Positions 24,931 to 32,448 are shown, numbered from the stretch's first letter. The stretch is 33,508 bases of DNA from Streptomyces sp. E2N166 (GCF_003671715.1 NZ_RAIF01000025.1:120758-154265), one strand, 5' to 3'. Notes: generated by a model from the sequence alone, not told the origin. Numbers and translations: made by a program.

Positions 24931-24962
24931 CTCCCACAGCGACACCTGTACCGCTGTGGGAG
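24931..24962 (+). promoter_or_regulatory. 11-bp hairpin covering a ribosome binding site
   Basis: CTCCCACAGCG (24931-24941) pairs perfectly with CGCTGTGGGAG (24952-24962), loop 10 bases. The right arm contains most of the GGGAGG that serves the ATG at 24969. It may terminate the CBS operon, which ends at 24892, or hold the next gene closed; no T-run follows. Confidence 0.6.
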
Positions 24963-24968
24963 GCGCGC

Positions 24969-25472
24969 ATGGCCGTGGTCGGCCTGTTCTGGATCACCGA
25001 GGACTGCGTGTACGTGGGAGCCGAACCCACCGGTACGGCGCCCGGCGTACGGCTGACCAAGGACGGGGTCGAGACCCTGGGGTCGGACCAGGGCGGCCGC
25101 TTCTGGTCCTGGGACCTGGTCGGCGGCATCGACGTACAGGACGTGGCCGTGCGCTCCACGGCGCGACGGCTGGCCTCGATGGCGTTCGACTCGCTGGTCG
25201 TCCTGGTCACCGGCGACGGCGAACAGCCGCCGGCCTTCACGGTGCGGGTGGAGACCGAGAACGACGGCCCGATCGAGGCGACCGCCCTGGCCGCCGCCCC
25301 CGGAGGCATCCACACCCCGGACGAGCACGCCCTCTCCCGCACCCGCCTCGCCACCGGCGCCACGCCCGTCGAGAACCTCCTCACCTGGCGCCGGGACGAG
25401 CCCGAGGACGTCGCCCCGACCAGGGACGAACAACTGGCACTCCTGCGGCACTGGACGACGACCCCGACCTGA
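24969..25472 (+). CDS. Conserved hypothetical protein
   Basis: The start is ATG 24969, five bases after GGGAGG, which is in a hairpin. The 167-residue product has no signal peptide and one Cys (residue 12). The N-terminal part is beta-rich: VVGLFWITEDCVYVGAEP, GVRLTKDGVETLGS, FWSWDLVGGIDVQDV. A hydrophobic strand (DSLVVLVTGDG) follows, and an acidic/charged C-terminus (DEPEDVAPTRDEQLALLRHW). The fold could be PH-like, guessed from alternation of strands only. I recall similar proteins only from streptomycetes. Codon use is normal. The role is unknown; the repressive hairpin makes regulated translation possible. Confidence 0.72.
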   Translation: MAVVGLFWITEDCVYVGAEPTGTAPGVRLTKDGVETLGSDQGGRFWSWDLVGGIDVQDVAVRSTARRLASMAFDSLVVLVTGDGEQPPAFTVRVETENDGPIEATALAAAPGGIHTPDEHALSRTRLATGATPVENLLTWRRDEPEDVAPTRDEQLALLRHWTTTPT

Positions 25473-25685
25473 CCCACCGGCATCCGGGTCACGCCGCCGT
25501 GGCCGCGCCGACGGGTGGCGCGCTGTCACGGCGCCGGTCATCCGGGTGGGCAGTACGTCCCGGGCGTCGTAGTCGAGACCGATCCGCGTGACAGGGCCGG
25601 GACGCTCGGTCGACGCGGTGATCAGGCCGGCGGTTCGGCCGCGGGGGCCGACGGCCCGGGCACGGCCTCGTGGCCTTCGTCCGCG
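25470..25685. other. Intergenic stretch with a weak terminator at its left end
   Basis: TGACCC (25470-25475, containing the stop codon) pairs with GGGTCA (25486-25491) around ten bases. The remaining ~195 bases have no plausible ORF with normal codon use; a minus-strand stretch near 25500-25600 (RIGLDYDARDVLPTRM) looks protein-like but lacks a start and family. Confidence 0.4.
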
Positions 25686-26093
25686 CTATTCCAGGCCGCC
25701 CACCGCCCCGGCCATGAGCGGCTCGGCGGCCTCGTCGTCGGTATCGGGCGGCACCACCAGCAGGTCCCAGCGTCCGTGGCCGGGGGCGATCAGGACGACG
25801 GTGTCCGGGGCGTGCCCGGCGACGCTCCTTCGCAGCCGCACGACCTGGTTGCAGACGAGCATCCGGCCCGGCGACGCCGACCAGGCCCCGCCGTGCACCG
25901 TGACACCGGCGATGTGGCCCCAAGCGCGGGGCAGTGCGGCGAGCAGTTGCGGCAGCTCGGTCAGGAGGTCGTACGAGCGCGGCCACCACGCTCCGTCGAG
26001 GCGGCGCGGCGGACGGCCCAGGGGCGCCAGACGCAGCCGGAGGGCGGGGTGTGCGGGGCGGGAGGGCGGTGCGGGCGGTGCGGGGGTGATCAC
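25686..26093 (-). CDS. DUF5994-family protein
   Basis: The start is GTG 26093, with GAAGGGAA about ten bases upstream. The 135-residue product matches the family layout: RLRLAPLGRPPRRLDGAWWP near residue 20, RSYDLLTELPQLLAAL, a beta-strand region (GVTVHGGAWSASPGRM), and the closing GRWDLLVVPPDTDDEAAEPLM. DUF5994 occurs almost only in streptomycetes and relatives, often in several copies, and its biochemical role is unknown. No signal peptide or membrane segment is present, so it is cytosolic. The usual WPRSRDL and WDLLVVPP blocks are intact, so the protein is not visibly damaged. Confidence 0.8.
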   Translation of the reverse strand: MITPAPPAPPSRPAHPALRLRLAPLGRPPRRLDGAWWPRSYDLLTELPQLLAALPRAWGHIAGVTVHGGAWSASPGRMLVCNQVVRLRRSVAGHAPDTVVLIAPGHGRWDLLVVPPDTDDEAAEPLMAGAVGGLE

Positions 26094-26700
26094 GGTCTTG
26101 GTTCCCTTCGGTGGAGGAACGGGGCGGCGTGTACGCGGTGCGGTTCCGGCCCCTGGACCGGCGTCGAGAGGTCGGGTCCCCGGCCGCGTACGGCCGTGCG
26201 GTGCGGGCGAGGCGGCCGCCCGGCAGCCGCGAGCGGGAGAAGAGGACCGACGGGCGCAGACGGCGACCGTCCGGCGCTGTCGCGAGGCGGGCCGGGTCAG
26301 GCCGGGCGGATGCGGGCCGTTCGCGCGGTCACGACGATGCGGCGAGCCGGCGCGGGAGAGGGATGACGCGCGGCACGGAGCGAGAGGCGGGGGCGGTCAT
26401 GAAGCGGAACCTGTCCCGGGCGTGGGATCGCCCGGTGTCGTGGTACGCCGGGAACGAGGCCGGTCCGGTCACCGGCATGCGCCATGCCCTCGGTCCTTCG
26501 AGCGTACTCCGCGGGCGACGGGGGCGGGCGGGACGGACAGGACGGTTCCGGCGTCCCCGACGAGGGCCGGGCCGCGCGCAGGGCCCGGAGTACCGTGGAG
26601 AGACCGGGAGCATGCCGCGTACCGGCCCCGACACCGGTGCCGCTCCCGGCGACCGACGACACCGGGCCGTAACGCCCGAGCCCGGGGCAGGAATCGCCTC
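26094..26700. other. 607-base stretch with no convincing gene
   Basis: The longest frame (plus, 26111-26704) overlaps the next start but encodes about 24% Arg, with third-position GC near 81% by hand count, below that of neighbours. Minus-strand frames are similar. I see no tRNA, repeat or clear promoter. It may hold a long 5' region or a decayed gene. Confidence 0.4.
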
Positions 26701-27375
26701 ATGACCGTGAACGTGCCGGTGCGGCCCCCGACGACCAGAGCACCTGACGGGCGGGAGGCCGGTCCGGACCGGCCGGGTCCGCGGCGGCCGAGGCCGGAGC
26801 GGGGCTCCTCGCCCCTCGCCGGAGAACGCGTCCGGCCGCTGACGCGGAGCCAGATCGAGGATCGGTCCGGGGACCTGGGCGACCTGTACGCGCAGACCTC
26901 CGGCGGCGGCCCGCGGGCGTGGAACGAGGACCGTGGCGCCTTTCTGCGGCAACTGGCGACCGACGTACGGCGTCCGGGGTTCTCGCTGCTGATAGCGGAG
27001 AGCACCGTCCTGACCGGCTGCGCCTACGGCTATCCCGTACCCGGCGCTGGTGTCGCGGGAGCGCGGGGCCTGGACGCGTATCTGCCGAGGAGTGTGCTGC
27101 CCGTCGCCGCCTCCGGGCGGCTCTTCCTGGTCTCCGGGATCATCGTTCCGGCCCGCGTGCGCAGGCGGAACCAGGACCGGGCCTGGAACCTCGCCCGGCG
27201 CCTGCAGAGGCGGCTGCTCACCGAGCACGACGCCGCCCTCGGCGTCACGCTGGTGGACCGGACCGACGCCGCGACCGTCCAGGCCTTGCGCGCCTGGGGC
27301 TGGCGCTACGCCGAGGGCGACACACTCCAGGCGTCCCTGCTCGGCCCGTACGGCGTCCTCCTGCTCCGGCCCTGA
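26701..27375 (+). CDS. GNAT-like acetyltransferase, streptomycete family
   Basis: The start is ATG 26701, with AGGAA about nine bases upstream. The 224-residue protein has a ~45-residue Pro/Arg-rich N-terminus. A domain with a GNAT-like order follows: RSQIEDRSGDLGDLYAQTSG, a strand LLIAESTVLTGCAYGYPV, LFLVSGIIVPARVRRRNQ (position of the acetyl-CoA binding turn), RAWNLARRLQRRLL, and a late strand VTLVDRTDA, then ALRAWGWRYAEGD. The usual Q/RxxGxG/A signature is not clear, so enzyme activity is uncertain. The extreme 3' end, with stop, is duplicated just downstream. Codon use is normal. The substrate is unknown. Confidence 0.65.
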   Translation: MTVNVPVRPPTTRAPDGREAGPDRPGPRRPRPERGSSPLAGERVRPLTRSQIEDRSGDLGDLYAQTSGGGPRAWNEDRGAFLRQLATDVRRPGFSLLIAESTVLTGCAYGYPVPGAGVAGARGLDAYLPRSVLPVAASGRLFLVSGIIVPARVRRRNQDRAWNLARRLQRRLLTEHDAALGVTLVDRTDAATVQALRAWGWRYAEGDTLQASLLGPYGVLLLRP

Positions 27376-27414
27376 TCGGGGCCCCCGTACGGTGTCCTCC
27401 TGCTCCGGCCCTGA
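27345..27414. repeat. Duplicated 3' end of the GNAT-like gene
   Basis: A 31-bp segment, 27345-27375 (ending in the stop codon), is repeated at 27384-27414 with one mismatch (c to t). Both copies encode the same end, PYGVLLLRP-stop. The two copies are 39 bases apart, start to start. Confidence 0.8.
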
Positions 27415-27576
27415 GCCACCACGTCGCCCCTCCACTCCCGCCGGCGGTGGTCCGGCGGTCCGGCCGTCCCCGGACGGGACCGGGGCCGCCCGCCGACACG
27501 CGTCGGCCGCCCCGGCACCGCGGCCGGTACTCCGGCGGATATGTGTTCGCCGCGACAGGTATCCGACGGGCGCGAC

Positions 27577-27582
27577 TAGAGT
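27577..27582 (+). promoter_or_regulatory. Possible -10 box for the MerR gene
   Basis: TAGAGT fits the streptomycete -10 consensus and lies 67 bases before the start codon. The -35 region (around 27553) is a weak match. Confidence 0.3.
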
Positions 27583-27649
27583 TCAGCTTGCGGGGGAACC
27601 GGATTCCCTGCGGCGGGCCGTGTCCCCAGCGGTTCGCAGGAAGGTATGC

Positions 27650-28024
27650 ATGCCCCCGGAGAGCAGGCTGAACGCCGAAGGTCGGCCGCAGGCCGCCGAC
27701 CGGCTCGACGACGATCAGTACCCGGCGTACACCATGGGCAGGGCGGCCGAGCTGATCGGCGCCACGCCCGGTTTCCTCCGCGCCCTCGGCGAGGCGGAAC
27801 TGATCAGCCCGAAGCGTTCGGAAGGCGGGCACCGCCGCTACTCGCGCCAGCAACTGCGCCGCGCCGCACGCGCCCGCGAGCTGGTCGACCAGGGAACGCC
27901 CATCGAGGCCGCCTGCCGCATCGTCCGCCTGGAGGACGACCTGGAGGCGGCGTTGCGCATGAACGAGGAACTCCGCCGCGAGGCGCCGAGTCCCGGTGGG
28001 AACGGAGAGCGGCGCGGCGAGTGA
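27650..28024 (+). CDS. MerR-family transcriptional regulator
   Basis: Start ATG 27650 lies five bases after AGGAAGG; an ATG at 27646 is out of frame. The 124-residue product has a winged-helix MerR domain at about 28-95 (YTMGRAAELIGATPGFLRALGEAELISPKRSEGGHRRYS), the last part being the wing HRRYS. A dimerisation helix follows (VRLEDDLEAALRMNEELRRE). There is no C-terminal effector domain or Cys pair, so it is not of the metal-sensing kind. Short MerR proteins like this resemble HspR or BldC-type regulators, though the sequence is not either for certain. The next gene is cold shock, 238 bases downstream; a link is possible but unproven. Confidence 0.87.
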   Translation: MPPESRLNAEGRPQAADRLDDDQYPAYTMGRAAELIGATPGFLRALGEAELISPKRSEGGHRRYSRQQLRRAARARELVDQGTPIEAACRIVRLEDDLEAALRMNEELRREAPSPGGNGERRGE

Positions 28025-28137
28025 AAAACTGACGCCGGCGAAACAGATATTCGTTGAACGCCGGAAAAACAATCCTGCGGCAAATCCGGGCGCCATTCCG
28101 CGCGTTTCGGTTTCCGTGTCGCCGATTCATATCGTGC

Positions 28138-28262
28138 TAGGCTGGACATCAGTTGCAGTTGTGGTTGCCATTTGTGTTACCGGTTTTCCGGGCAGGTGAT
28201 CATCGCAGCGATGGGAAGGTCCGCACGGTGCGGGCCTCCAGCACTGCCTAGGAGTAAAAGAC
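28138..28262 (+). promoter_or_regulatory. Promoter and long leader of the cold-shock gene
   Basis: TAGGCT (28138-28143) fits a -10 box and would give a leader of about 110 bases. The leader can form CATCG-CAG-CGATG (28201-28213). CTCC (28236-28239) can pair with GGAG (28251-28254), the ribosome binding site. GGTGCGGGCC (28227-28236) is complementary to the left arm of the 3' terminator. Confidence 0.45.
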
Positions 28263-28466
28263 ATGGCTTCCGGTACCGTGAAGTGGTTCAACGCCGAAAA
28301 GGGCTTCGGTTTCATCGCGCAGGACGGCGGCGGCGCCGACGTCTTCGCCCACTACTCGAACATCGCCACCCAGGGCTTCCGTGAGCTCCAGGAGGGCCAG
28401 CGGGTCAACTTCGACGTCACGCAGGGCCAGAAGGGCCCGCAGGCGGAGAACATCGTTCCCGAGTAA
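28263..28466 (+). CDS. Cold-shock domain protein
   Basis: The start is ATG 28263, eight bases after GGAG. The 67-residue product is a complete CspA-type cold-shock domain. RNP1 is KGFGFI (residues 13-18) and RNP2 DVFAHY (26-31); KWFNAEKG and the closing [12 protein letters not shown] are canonical. Such proteins bind single-stranded RNA and DNA and melt secondary structure; streptomycetes have several copies. The leader is long and structured, as is common for csp genes, and a very strong terminator follows within 20 bases, so this is a single-gene mRNA. Whether it is cold induced or constitutive cannot be seen. Confidence 0.96.
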   Translation: MASGTVKWFNAEKGFGFIAQDGGGADVFAHYSNIATQGFRELQEGQRVNFDVTQGQKGPQAENIVPE

Positions 28467-28482
28467 TCGCGCGCGAACCGCT

Positions 28483-28520
28483 GCATGAGGGCCCGCACCG
28501 CAAGGTGCGGGCCCTCATGC
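28483..28520. terminator. Strong terminator of the cold-shock gene, probably bidirectional
   Basis: A perfect 17-bp stem pairs 28483-28499 with 28504-28520 around the tetraloop GCAA. It lies between convergent genes (csp stop at 28466, minus-strand stop at 28543), so it can serve both. Confidence 0.88.
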
Positions 28521-28542
28521 GTGTGCCCGGCGGTCCGTTCGC

Positions 28543-29886
28543 TCACCAGCCGGTCGCCAGCAGGTGGTTGAGGAGCAGGGCGAGTACGGCCTGCGCCGCC
28601 AGCCACACGCGCGGGCGGCCGAGGAACACGCAGGCCGGGAGCAGCCACAGGGCGAAGGGGAGCCAGATGCGTTCCGTCTCCGCCTTGCTCATGCCGGACA
28701 GGTCGGCGACGAGCAGGGCGAGCAGCCCGGCGGCCACCAGGAACGCCAGGCGACTGTCCTCGGCGCTCACGGCGTCGTCACGCCGCCGTCGGACCAGTAC
28801 ACCCGCGGTCCGCCGTAGCCCCGCGACCGTCGCCAGGCCGACGATGAGCACCGTGCAGGCGAGGTTCGCCCACACCCAGTAGCCGTAGGGGCGGACGCCG
28901 GCCGCGCCCTGGTAGTACCGCTCGACCAGCAGGTGGTACGCCTCCCACCAGTCGAACCCGGCCGCGGTGAACGCCACCGGAACCACCGCCATCCCCGCCA
29001 GGAGGGGCACGAACAGCACGGGACGCTCCCGCACCCCGCGCCGCCCGAGCCACAGCACCGCCGCCGCGATCACCGCGAACAGCGTCAGGCCGTACGAGAG
29101 ATAGCAGGTCAGTCCGAACAGCAGCCCCGACCCCGCCGCCCACCACAGCGAGCGTCCGGTGACCGCGAGGGCCAGTAGCGCCACCGCCCACGCGGCGACC
29201 GCCGCGAAGTAGCCGTCGGCCGACGTGCCCATCCACACCGCGGCCGGCGCCAGGACCAGGAAGGGCGCCGCCCGCCGGGCGAGCCGCTCGCCGGCCAGCA
29301 CCCGCACCGCCACCAGCACCGCCACGCACGCCGTCGCGCCCACCGTGATGCACCAGGCCCCGGCCCAGCCCCCGCCGCTCAGCCCGATCCGGTCGAGCAG
29401 CACGAAGGTGAGCGTGGCCCCCGGCGGGTGACCGGCGACATGGGCGGGCCAGTTGTCGGGGGAGTGCAGAAGGATGTGCCCGTTGAAATCGCGCAGGGTC
29501 GCCGGTACGTCGCGCCAGCGGTCGATGACCGAGAGGTACTCCTGACTGGTGGTGAGCCGGCCGGCGACGCCCCGGCGCCAGCCGTCGATCAGGGCCAGCG
29601 ACCAGGTCCAGGCCATCGCGGCGCCCCAGGCCGCGGCGAGCAGCGCGCGCCACGGCACGCGGGCGGCGACGGCCGGTCCGTACGCCGCGGTCGCCGCGGC
29701 CACCAGGACGGCCGCCGGGGTGCCGGGGCCCAGGTGCGGGCCCCAGCGGCCGAGCAGCGGTGGCCAGCCGACGATGAGGGTGTCGTAGGTGTACACGTTG
29801 CGGCCGACCAGGATGGCGGCCGCGACGAGCAGCACGGCGGCCGCGACGGCGTAGAGGTCGCGAGGGAGGGAGCGCGGGCGGGTCAC
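28543..29886 (-). CDS. Multi-pass membrane protein, GT-C-like
   Basis: Start GTG 29886 is favoured because TACGGT (29898-29893) ends six bases before it, so the mRNA may be leaderless; GTG 29928 in frame is an alternative and neither has a ribosome binding site. The product has 447 residues with about eleven hydrophobic helices. A large extracytoplasmic loop after the second or third helix contains RDFNGHILLHSPDNWPAHVAGHPPGATL, a His-Pro-Pro pattern seen in some membrane glycosyltransferases of the GT-C fold. A DSRLAFL/SGMSKAETERIWLPF region near the end is conserved. Transfer of a sugar from a lipid carrier is plausible, but the family was not identified. It is divergent from the molybdenum enzyme. 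Confidence 0.72.
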   Translation of the reverse strand: MTRPRSLPRDLYAVAAAVLLVAAAILVGRNVYTYDTLIVGWPPLLGRWGPHLGPGTPAAVLVAAATAAYGPAVAARVPWRALLAAAWGAAMAWTWSLALIDGWRRGVAGRLTTSQEYLSVIDRWRDVPATLRDFNGHILLHSPDNWPAHVAGHPPGATLTFVLLDRIGLSGGGWAGAWCITVGATACVAVLVAVRVLAGERLARRAAPFLVLAPAAVWMGTSADGYFAAVAAWAVALLALAVTGRSLWWAAGSGLLFGLTCYLSYGLTLFAVIAAAVLWLGRRGVRERPVLFVPLLAGMAVVPVAFTAAGFDWWEAYHLLVERYYQGAAGVRPYGYWVWANLACTVLIVGLATVAGLRRTAGVLVRRRRDDAVSAEDSRLAFLVAAGLLALLVADLSGMSKAETERIWLPFALWLLPACVFLGRPRVWLAAQAVLALLLNHLLATGW

Positions 29887-29987
29887 TTCGGCACCGTAGG
29901 CCGGGAGATCGCCGTCGGGATGGTGCACGCGGCGGACGTCAGCGTTTCGTCATGGGTCGGAGAGCGTCCGCGGGGCCGGTCCCGGCC

Positions 29988-29999
29988 TAACGTCGGGAC
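29988..29999 (+). promoter_or_regulatory. Leaderless promoter of the molybdenum enzyme gene
   Basis: TAACGT (29988-29993) fits a -10 box and ends six bases before ATG 30000, which has no ribosome binding site. Transcription would start at or near the A of ATG. Confidence 0.4.
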
Positions 30000-31235
30000 A
30001 TGCGCGACCTCGCCTCACGGCTCCCGTCCTCGCCGGGCTTCTGGCGCAGCCCCCTGCGCGGCCCCCGGTTCACGGCGGTGCTCGGCCTCGTCCTGCTCGT
30101 CGGCATCACCGTGCTGTTCGTGACGGGCCTGCTCTCGTACGCCGCGTACAACCCCGACCTGGACCCCGTCAACGACAAGACCCCGGACAAGGGACTCCTC
30201 GGCTTCTACCTCTTCGCGTGGCCGACCGGCCCGGACTGGCTGTACCGCCTCACCCAGGGCGTTCACGTCACCCTCGGCCTCACCCTGATCCCGGTACTGC
30301 TGGCCAAGCTGTGGTCGGTCGTGCCGAGACTCTTCTCGCTGCCGCCGGCCCGCTCGCTCGCCCACGCGCTGGAGCGGATCTCGCTGCTGCTGCTGGTCGG
30401 GGGCGCGCTGTTCACGTTCCTGACGGGTGTGCTCAACATCCAGCTGGACTACGTCTTCCCCGGCTCCTTCTACCCGCTGCACTTCTACGGGGCCTGGGTC
30501 TTCTTCGCCGCGTTCGTCGCGCACGCCGCGCTCAAGGTGCCGGTGGCGCTGCGCAACCTCCGGGCGATGCGCGAGGAGCGCGACGACCTGGTCTCCCCGC
30601 GGCCCGACCCGCCCACCGTCTCGCGGCGCGGGGCGCTGTGGCTGGTGGGCGGCGGCTCGCTGCTGATGTTCGTCACCAACGCCGGCCGCAGCTTCGACGG
30701 GCCGCTGCGGGAGACGGCCGTGCTCTCGCCGCACGGCGGGCCCGAGCCGGGGAACGGCCCCAACGGCTTCCAGATCAACAAGACGGCCGCCTACGCGGGC
30801 ATCGACCCGGCCGAGACCAGCGAGGACGCCTGGCGGCTCGTCGTCACGGGACGCACGGGGACCGTCCGGCTCGGCCGGGCCGAACTGCGGCGCCTGGAGC
30901 AGCACAGCGCGGCGCTGCCCATCGCCTGCGTCGAGGGCTGGTCGACGTCCGACCAGTGGTGGCGCGGGGTGCGGCTGCGCGACCTCGCCGCGCTCGTGGG
31001 CTTCGAGGACGACCCGCCGGACGTGTTCGTCGAGTCCCTCCAGCGCCGGGGCGCCTTCCGCAGCGGGGCGCTGCGCGCCAACCAGGTGGCCGACCCGCGC
31101 TCCCTGCTCGCCCTGGACGTCAACGGCGAGGCGCTCAGCCCGGACCACGGGTATCCGGCGCGGATCATCGTGCCCGCCGCGCCGGGCGTGCTGAACACCA
31201 AGTGGGTGGCCCGACTGACGTTCGGAGACCTGTGA
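30000..31235 (+). CDS. Membrane-anchored molybdopterin-dependent oxidoreductase (sulfite-oxidase family)
   Basis: The start is ATG 30000. The 411-residue protein has two parts. Residues 1-190 hold four to five helices with His in GVHVTLGLTLIP, LHFYGAWVFFAAFVAHAALK, which may ligate heme b. A second hydrophobic stretch (SRRGALWLVGGGSLLMF, residues 208-224) has a twin-Arg and resembles a Tat signal before the catalytic domain. The molybdopterin domain (from about 230) has NGFQINKTAAYAG, RLVVTGRTG, the cofactor Cys in PIACVEGWSTSDQWWRG, and LDVNGEALSPDHGYPARIIVP. It most likely faces outward and oxidises or reduces a sulfur or similar substrate. A 4-TM protein is coupled downstream. Confidence 0.85.
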   Translation: MRDLASRLPSSPGFWRSPLRGPRFTAVLGLVLLVGITVLFVTGLLSYAAYNPDLDPVNDKTPDKGLLGFYLFAWPTGPDWLYRLTQGVHVTLGLTLIPVLLAKLWSVVPRLFSLPPARSLAHALERISLLLLVGGALFTFLTGVLNIQLDYVFPGSFYPLHFYGAWVFFAAFVAHAALKVPVALRNLRAMREERDDLVSPRPDPPTVSRRGALWLVGGGSLLMFVTNAGRSFDGPLRETAVLSPHGGPEPGNGPNGFQINKTAAYAGIDPAETSEDAWRLVVTGRTGTVRLGRAELRRLEQHSAALPIACVEGWSTSDQWWRGVRLRDLAALVGFEDDPPDVFVESLQRRGAFRSGALRANQVADPRSLLALDVNGEALSPDHGYPARIIVPAAPGVLNTKWVARLTFGDL

Positions 31236-31699
31236 TGAACCCTGTGCGCGGGCTGCCGCGCCCCGTGATCGGCGGCCCCTTCCGGATTCTCCTGCTCGCC
31301 TGCTCGTTCGCGCTCGCGGGCTACGCGGGTGTGCGGCTGCTCGCCGGCGACTGGCTGGGCGTGGTGCTGTGGTTCGTGGGGGCGGCGCTGCTGCACGACC
31401 TGGTGCTGCTGCCCCTGTACACGGTGGCCGACCGGGCGGTCCTGCGAGGGCTGGGGGCGGCCGGGCGCCGTGAGTGGGCGCTGTACGTGCGGGTCCCGGC
31501 CGCCTTCTCCGGGCTGCTCCTGCTGGTCTGGTTCCCGCTGATCAGCGGCCGGGTGGACGCGCGTTACCGGTCGGTCGCCGCGCTGTCGGCGGACGGCTTC
31601 CTCGCCCGCTGGCTGCTGATCACGGCCGCGCTGTTCGGCGGCTCGGCGCTGTTGCTGGCGTGGCGGTCGTGGCGGTCCTGGCGGTCGCCCGGGTCGTAG
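31235..31699 (+). CDS. Small four-helix membrane protein, partner of the oxidoreductase
   Basis: The start is ATG 31235, which overlaps the upstream stop (TGATG); GGAG lies seven bases upstream, inside the previous gene. The 154-residue product has four hydrophobic helices (RILLLACSFALAGYAG, WLGVVLWFVGAALLHDLVLL, YVRVPAAFSGLLLLVWFPL, WLLITAALFGGSALLLAW). The end, RSWRSWRSPGS, comes from a 9-bp tandem repeat. His-Asp in the second helix may be functional. It may hold the molybdenum enzyme in the membrane or carry electrons. The last 136 bases overlap the 3' end of the convergent methyltransferase gene. Confidence 0.75.
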   Translation: MNPVRGLPRPVIGGPFRILLLACSFALAGYAGVRLLAGDWLGVVLWFVGAALLHDLVLLPLYTVADRAVLRGLGAAGRREWALYVRVPAAFSGLLLLVWFPLISGRVDARYRSVAALSADGFLARWLLITAALFGGSALLLAWRSWRSWRSPGS

Positions 31700-32448
31700 C
31701 GGTCCCTGCGGTCCCTGCGGTCGCTGCGCAGCGCGACGAAGCGGCGTTCGCCCGACGCCCACTGAGCGACGGTCCGCAGGCCGGCGGTACCCGCGTGGCG
31801 CAGCAGGGCGGGGGTGCCGATCCGCGCCCAGGGGAAGGGGCTGTCGGCGGCGTGGGCGTCGGTGACGTCGACGACCTGCACGTGGGTGCGTTCGTCGACG
31901 TCCACCGGGGCCGTCTCGGCGATCAGCAGGCCGCCGGGCGCGAGCAGGGCGGCGACGCGGACGAGCAGGGCACCGGGGTCGCCGCCGATGCCGATGTTGC
32001 CGTCCATGAGCAGGACGGTGCCCCACCGGCCCTCGCCCGGCAGGGGCTCGAAGACCGAGCGCCGCAGCGACTGGCCCCCGAGCCGCAGGGTGCGGGCGAC
32101 GGCGGCCTCGCTGACGTCGATGCCGAGGACGGTCCGGCCCCGGGCGGCGAGTTCCGCCACCAGCCGGCCGGGTCCGCAGCCCACGTCGAGTACGGCGCCC
32201 TCGCACCGGTCCAGCACCTCCAGGTCGACCGCGTCGGCCCGCGCGCACCAGCGCTCGACCTCCAGCGGCAGCAGCCAGCCGTCCACCCGGCGCAGGAACA
32301 GCGGACCGCGCCCGGTGCGCAGGGCGGCGGAGTAGGGGTCGGAGGCGGCCCAGGGTCCCGGAGCGGTGCCTCGCGGGGCGGATACGCCGAGACGGCCGGG
32401 GGCGCCGCCCAACCAGCCGCTCGCCTGCCCGCCCGTAGCCCTGCTCAT
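31564..32448 (-). CDS. Class I SAM-dependent methyltransferase with low-complexity tail
   Basis: ATG 32448 overlaps the stop of the upstream gene (ATGA), so coupling is likely. The 294-residue product has a Rossmann methyltransferase core: VLDVGCGPGRLVAELAARG (motif I, from about residue 90), TVLGIDVSEAAVART (motif II), WGTVLLMDGNIGIGGDP and LAPGGLLIAETAP. After about residue 240 comes an unusual tail from a 9-bp repeat (RSDRRDRRDRYDPGDRQDRH) and then Ser/Ala/Asn-rich residues, read through the convergent gene's 3' end. The tail is likely non-essential. Its operon partners suggest a role in modifying a glycosylated product; the substrate is unknown. Confidence 0.85.
   Translation of the reverse strand: MSRATGGQASGWLGGAPGRLGVSAPRGTAPGPWAASDPYSAALRTGRGPLFLRRVDGWLLPLEVERWCARADAVDLEVLDRCEGAVLDVGCGPGRLVAELAARGRTVLGIDVSEAAVARTLRLGGQSLRRSVFEPLPGEGRWGTVLLMDGNIGIGGDPGALLVRVAALLAPGGLLIAETAPVDVDERTHVQVVDVTDAHAADSPFPWARIGTPALLRHAGTAGLRTVAQWASGERRFVALRSDRRDRRDRYDPGDRQDRHDRHASNSAEPPNSAAVISSQRARKPSADSAATDR
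31661..31723. repeat. Seven 9-bp tandem repeats at convergent gene ends
   Basis: Units tggcggtcg, tggcggtcc, tggcggtcg, cccgggtcg, tagcggtcc, ctgcggtcc and ctgcggtcg follow without gaps. Plus strand codes Trp-Arg-Ser; minus strand codes Asp-Arg-x. The stop codon of the plus-strand gene (31697-31699) is inside a unit. Unit number change keeps both frames. Confidence 0.85.

Noticed and set aside
26111..26704. 197-codon ORF that overlaps the next ATG by ATGA
   Set aside because: Arg content near 24%, no recognisable domain and third-position GC below neighbours. The overlap alone is not enough.
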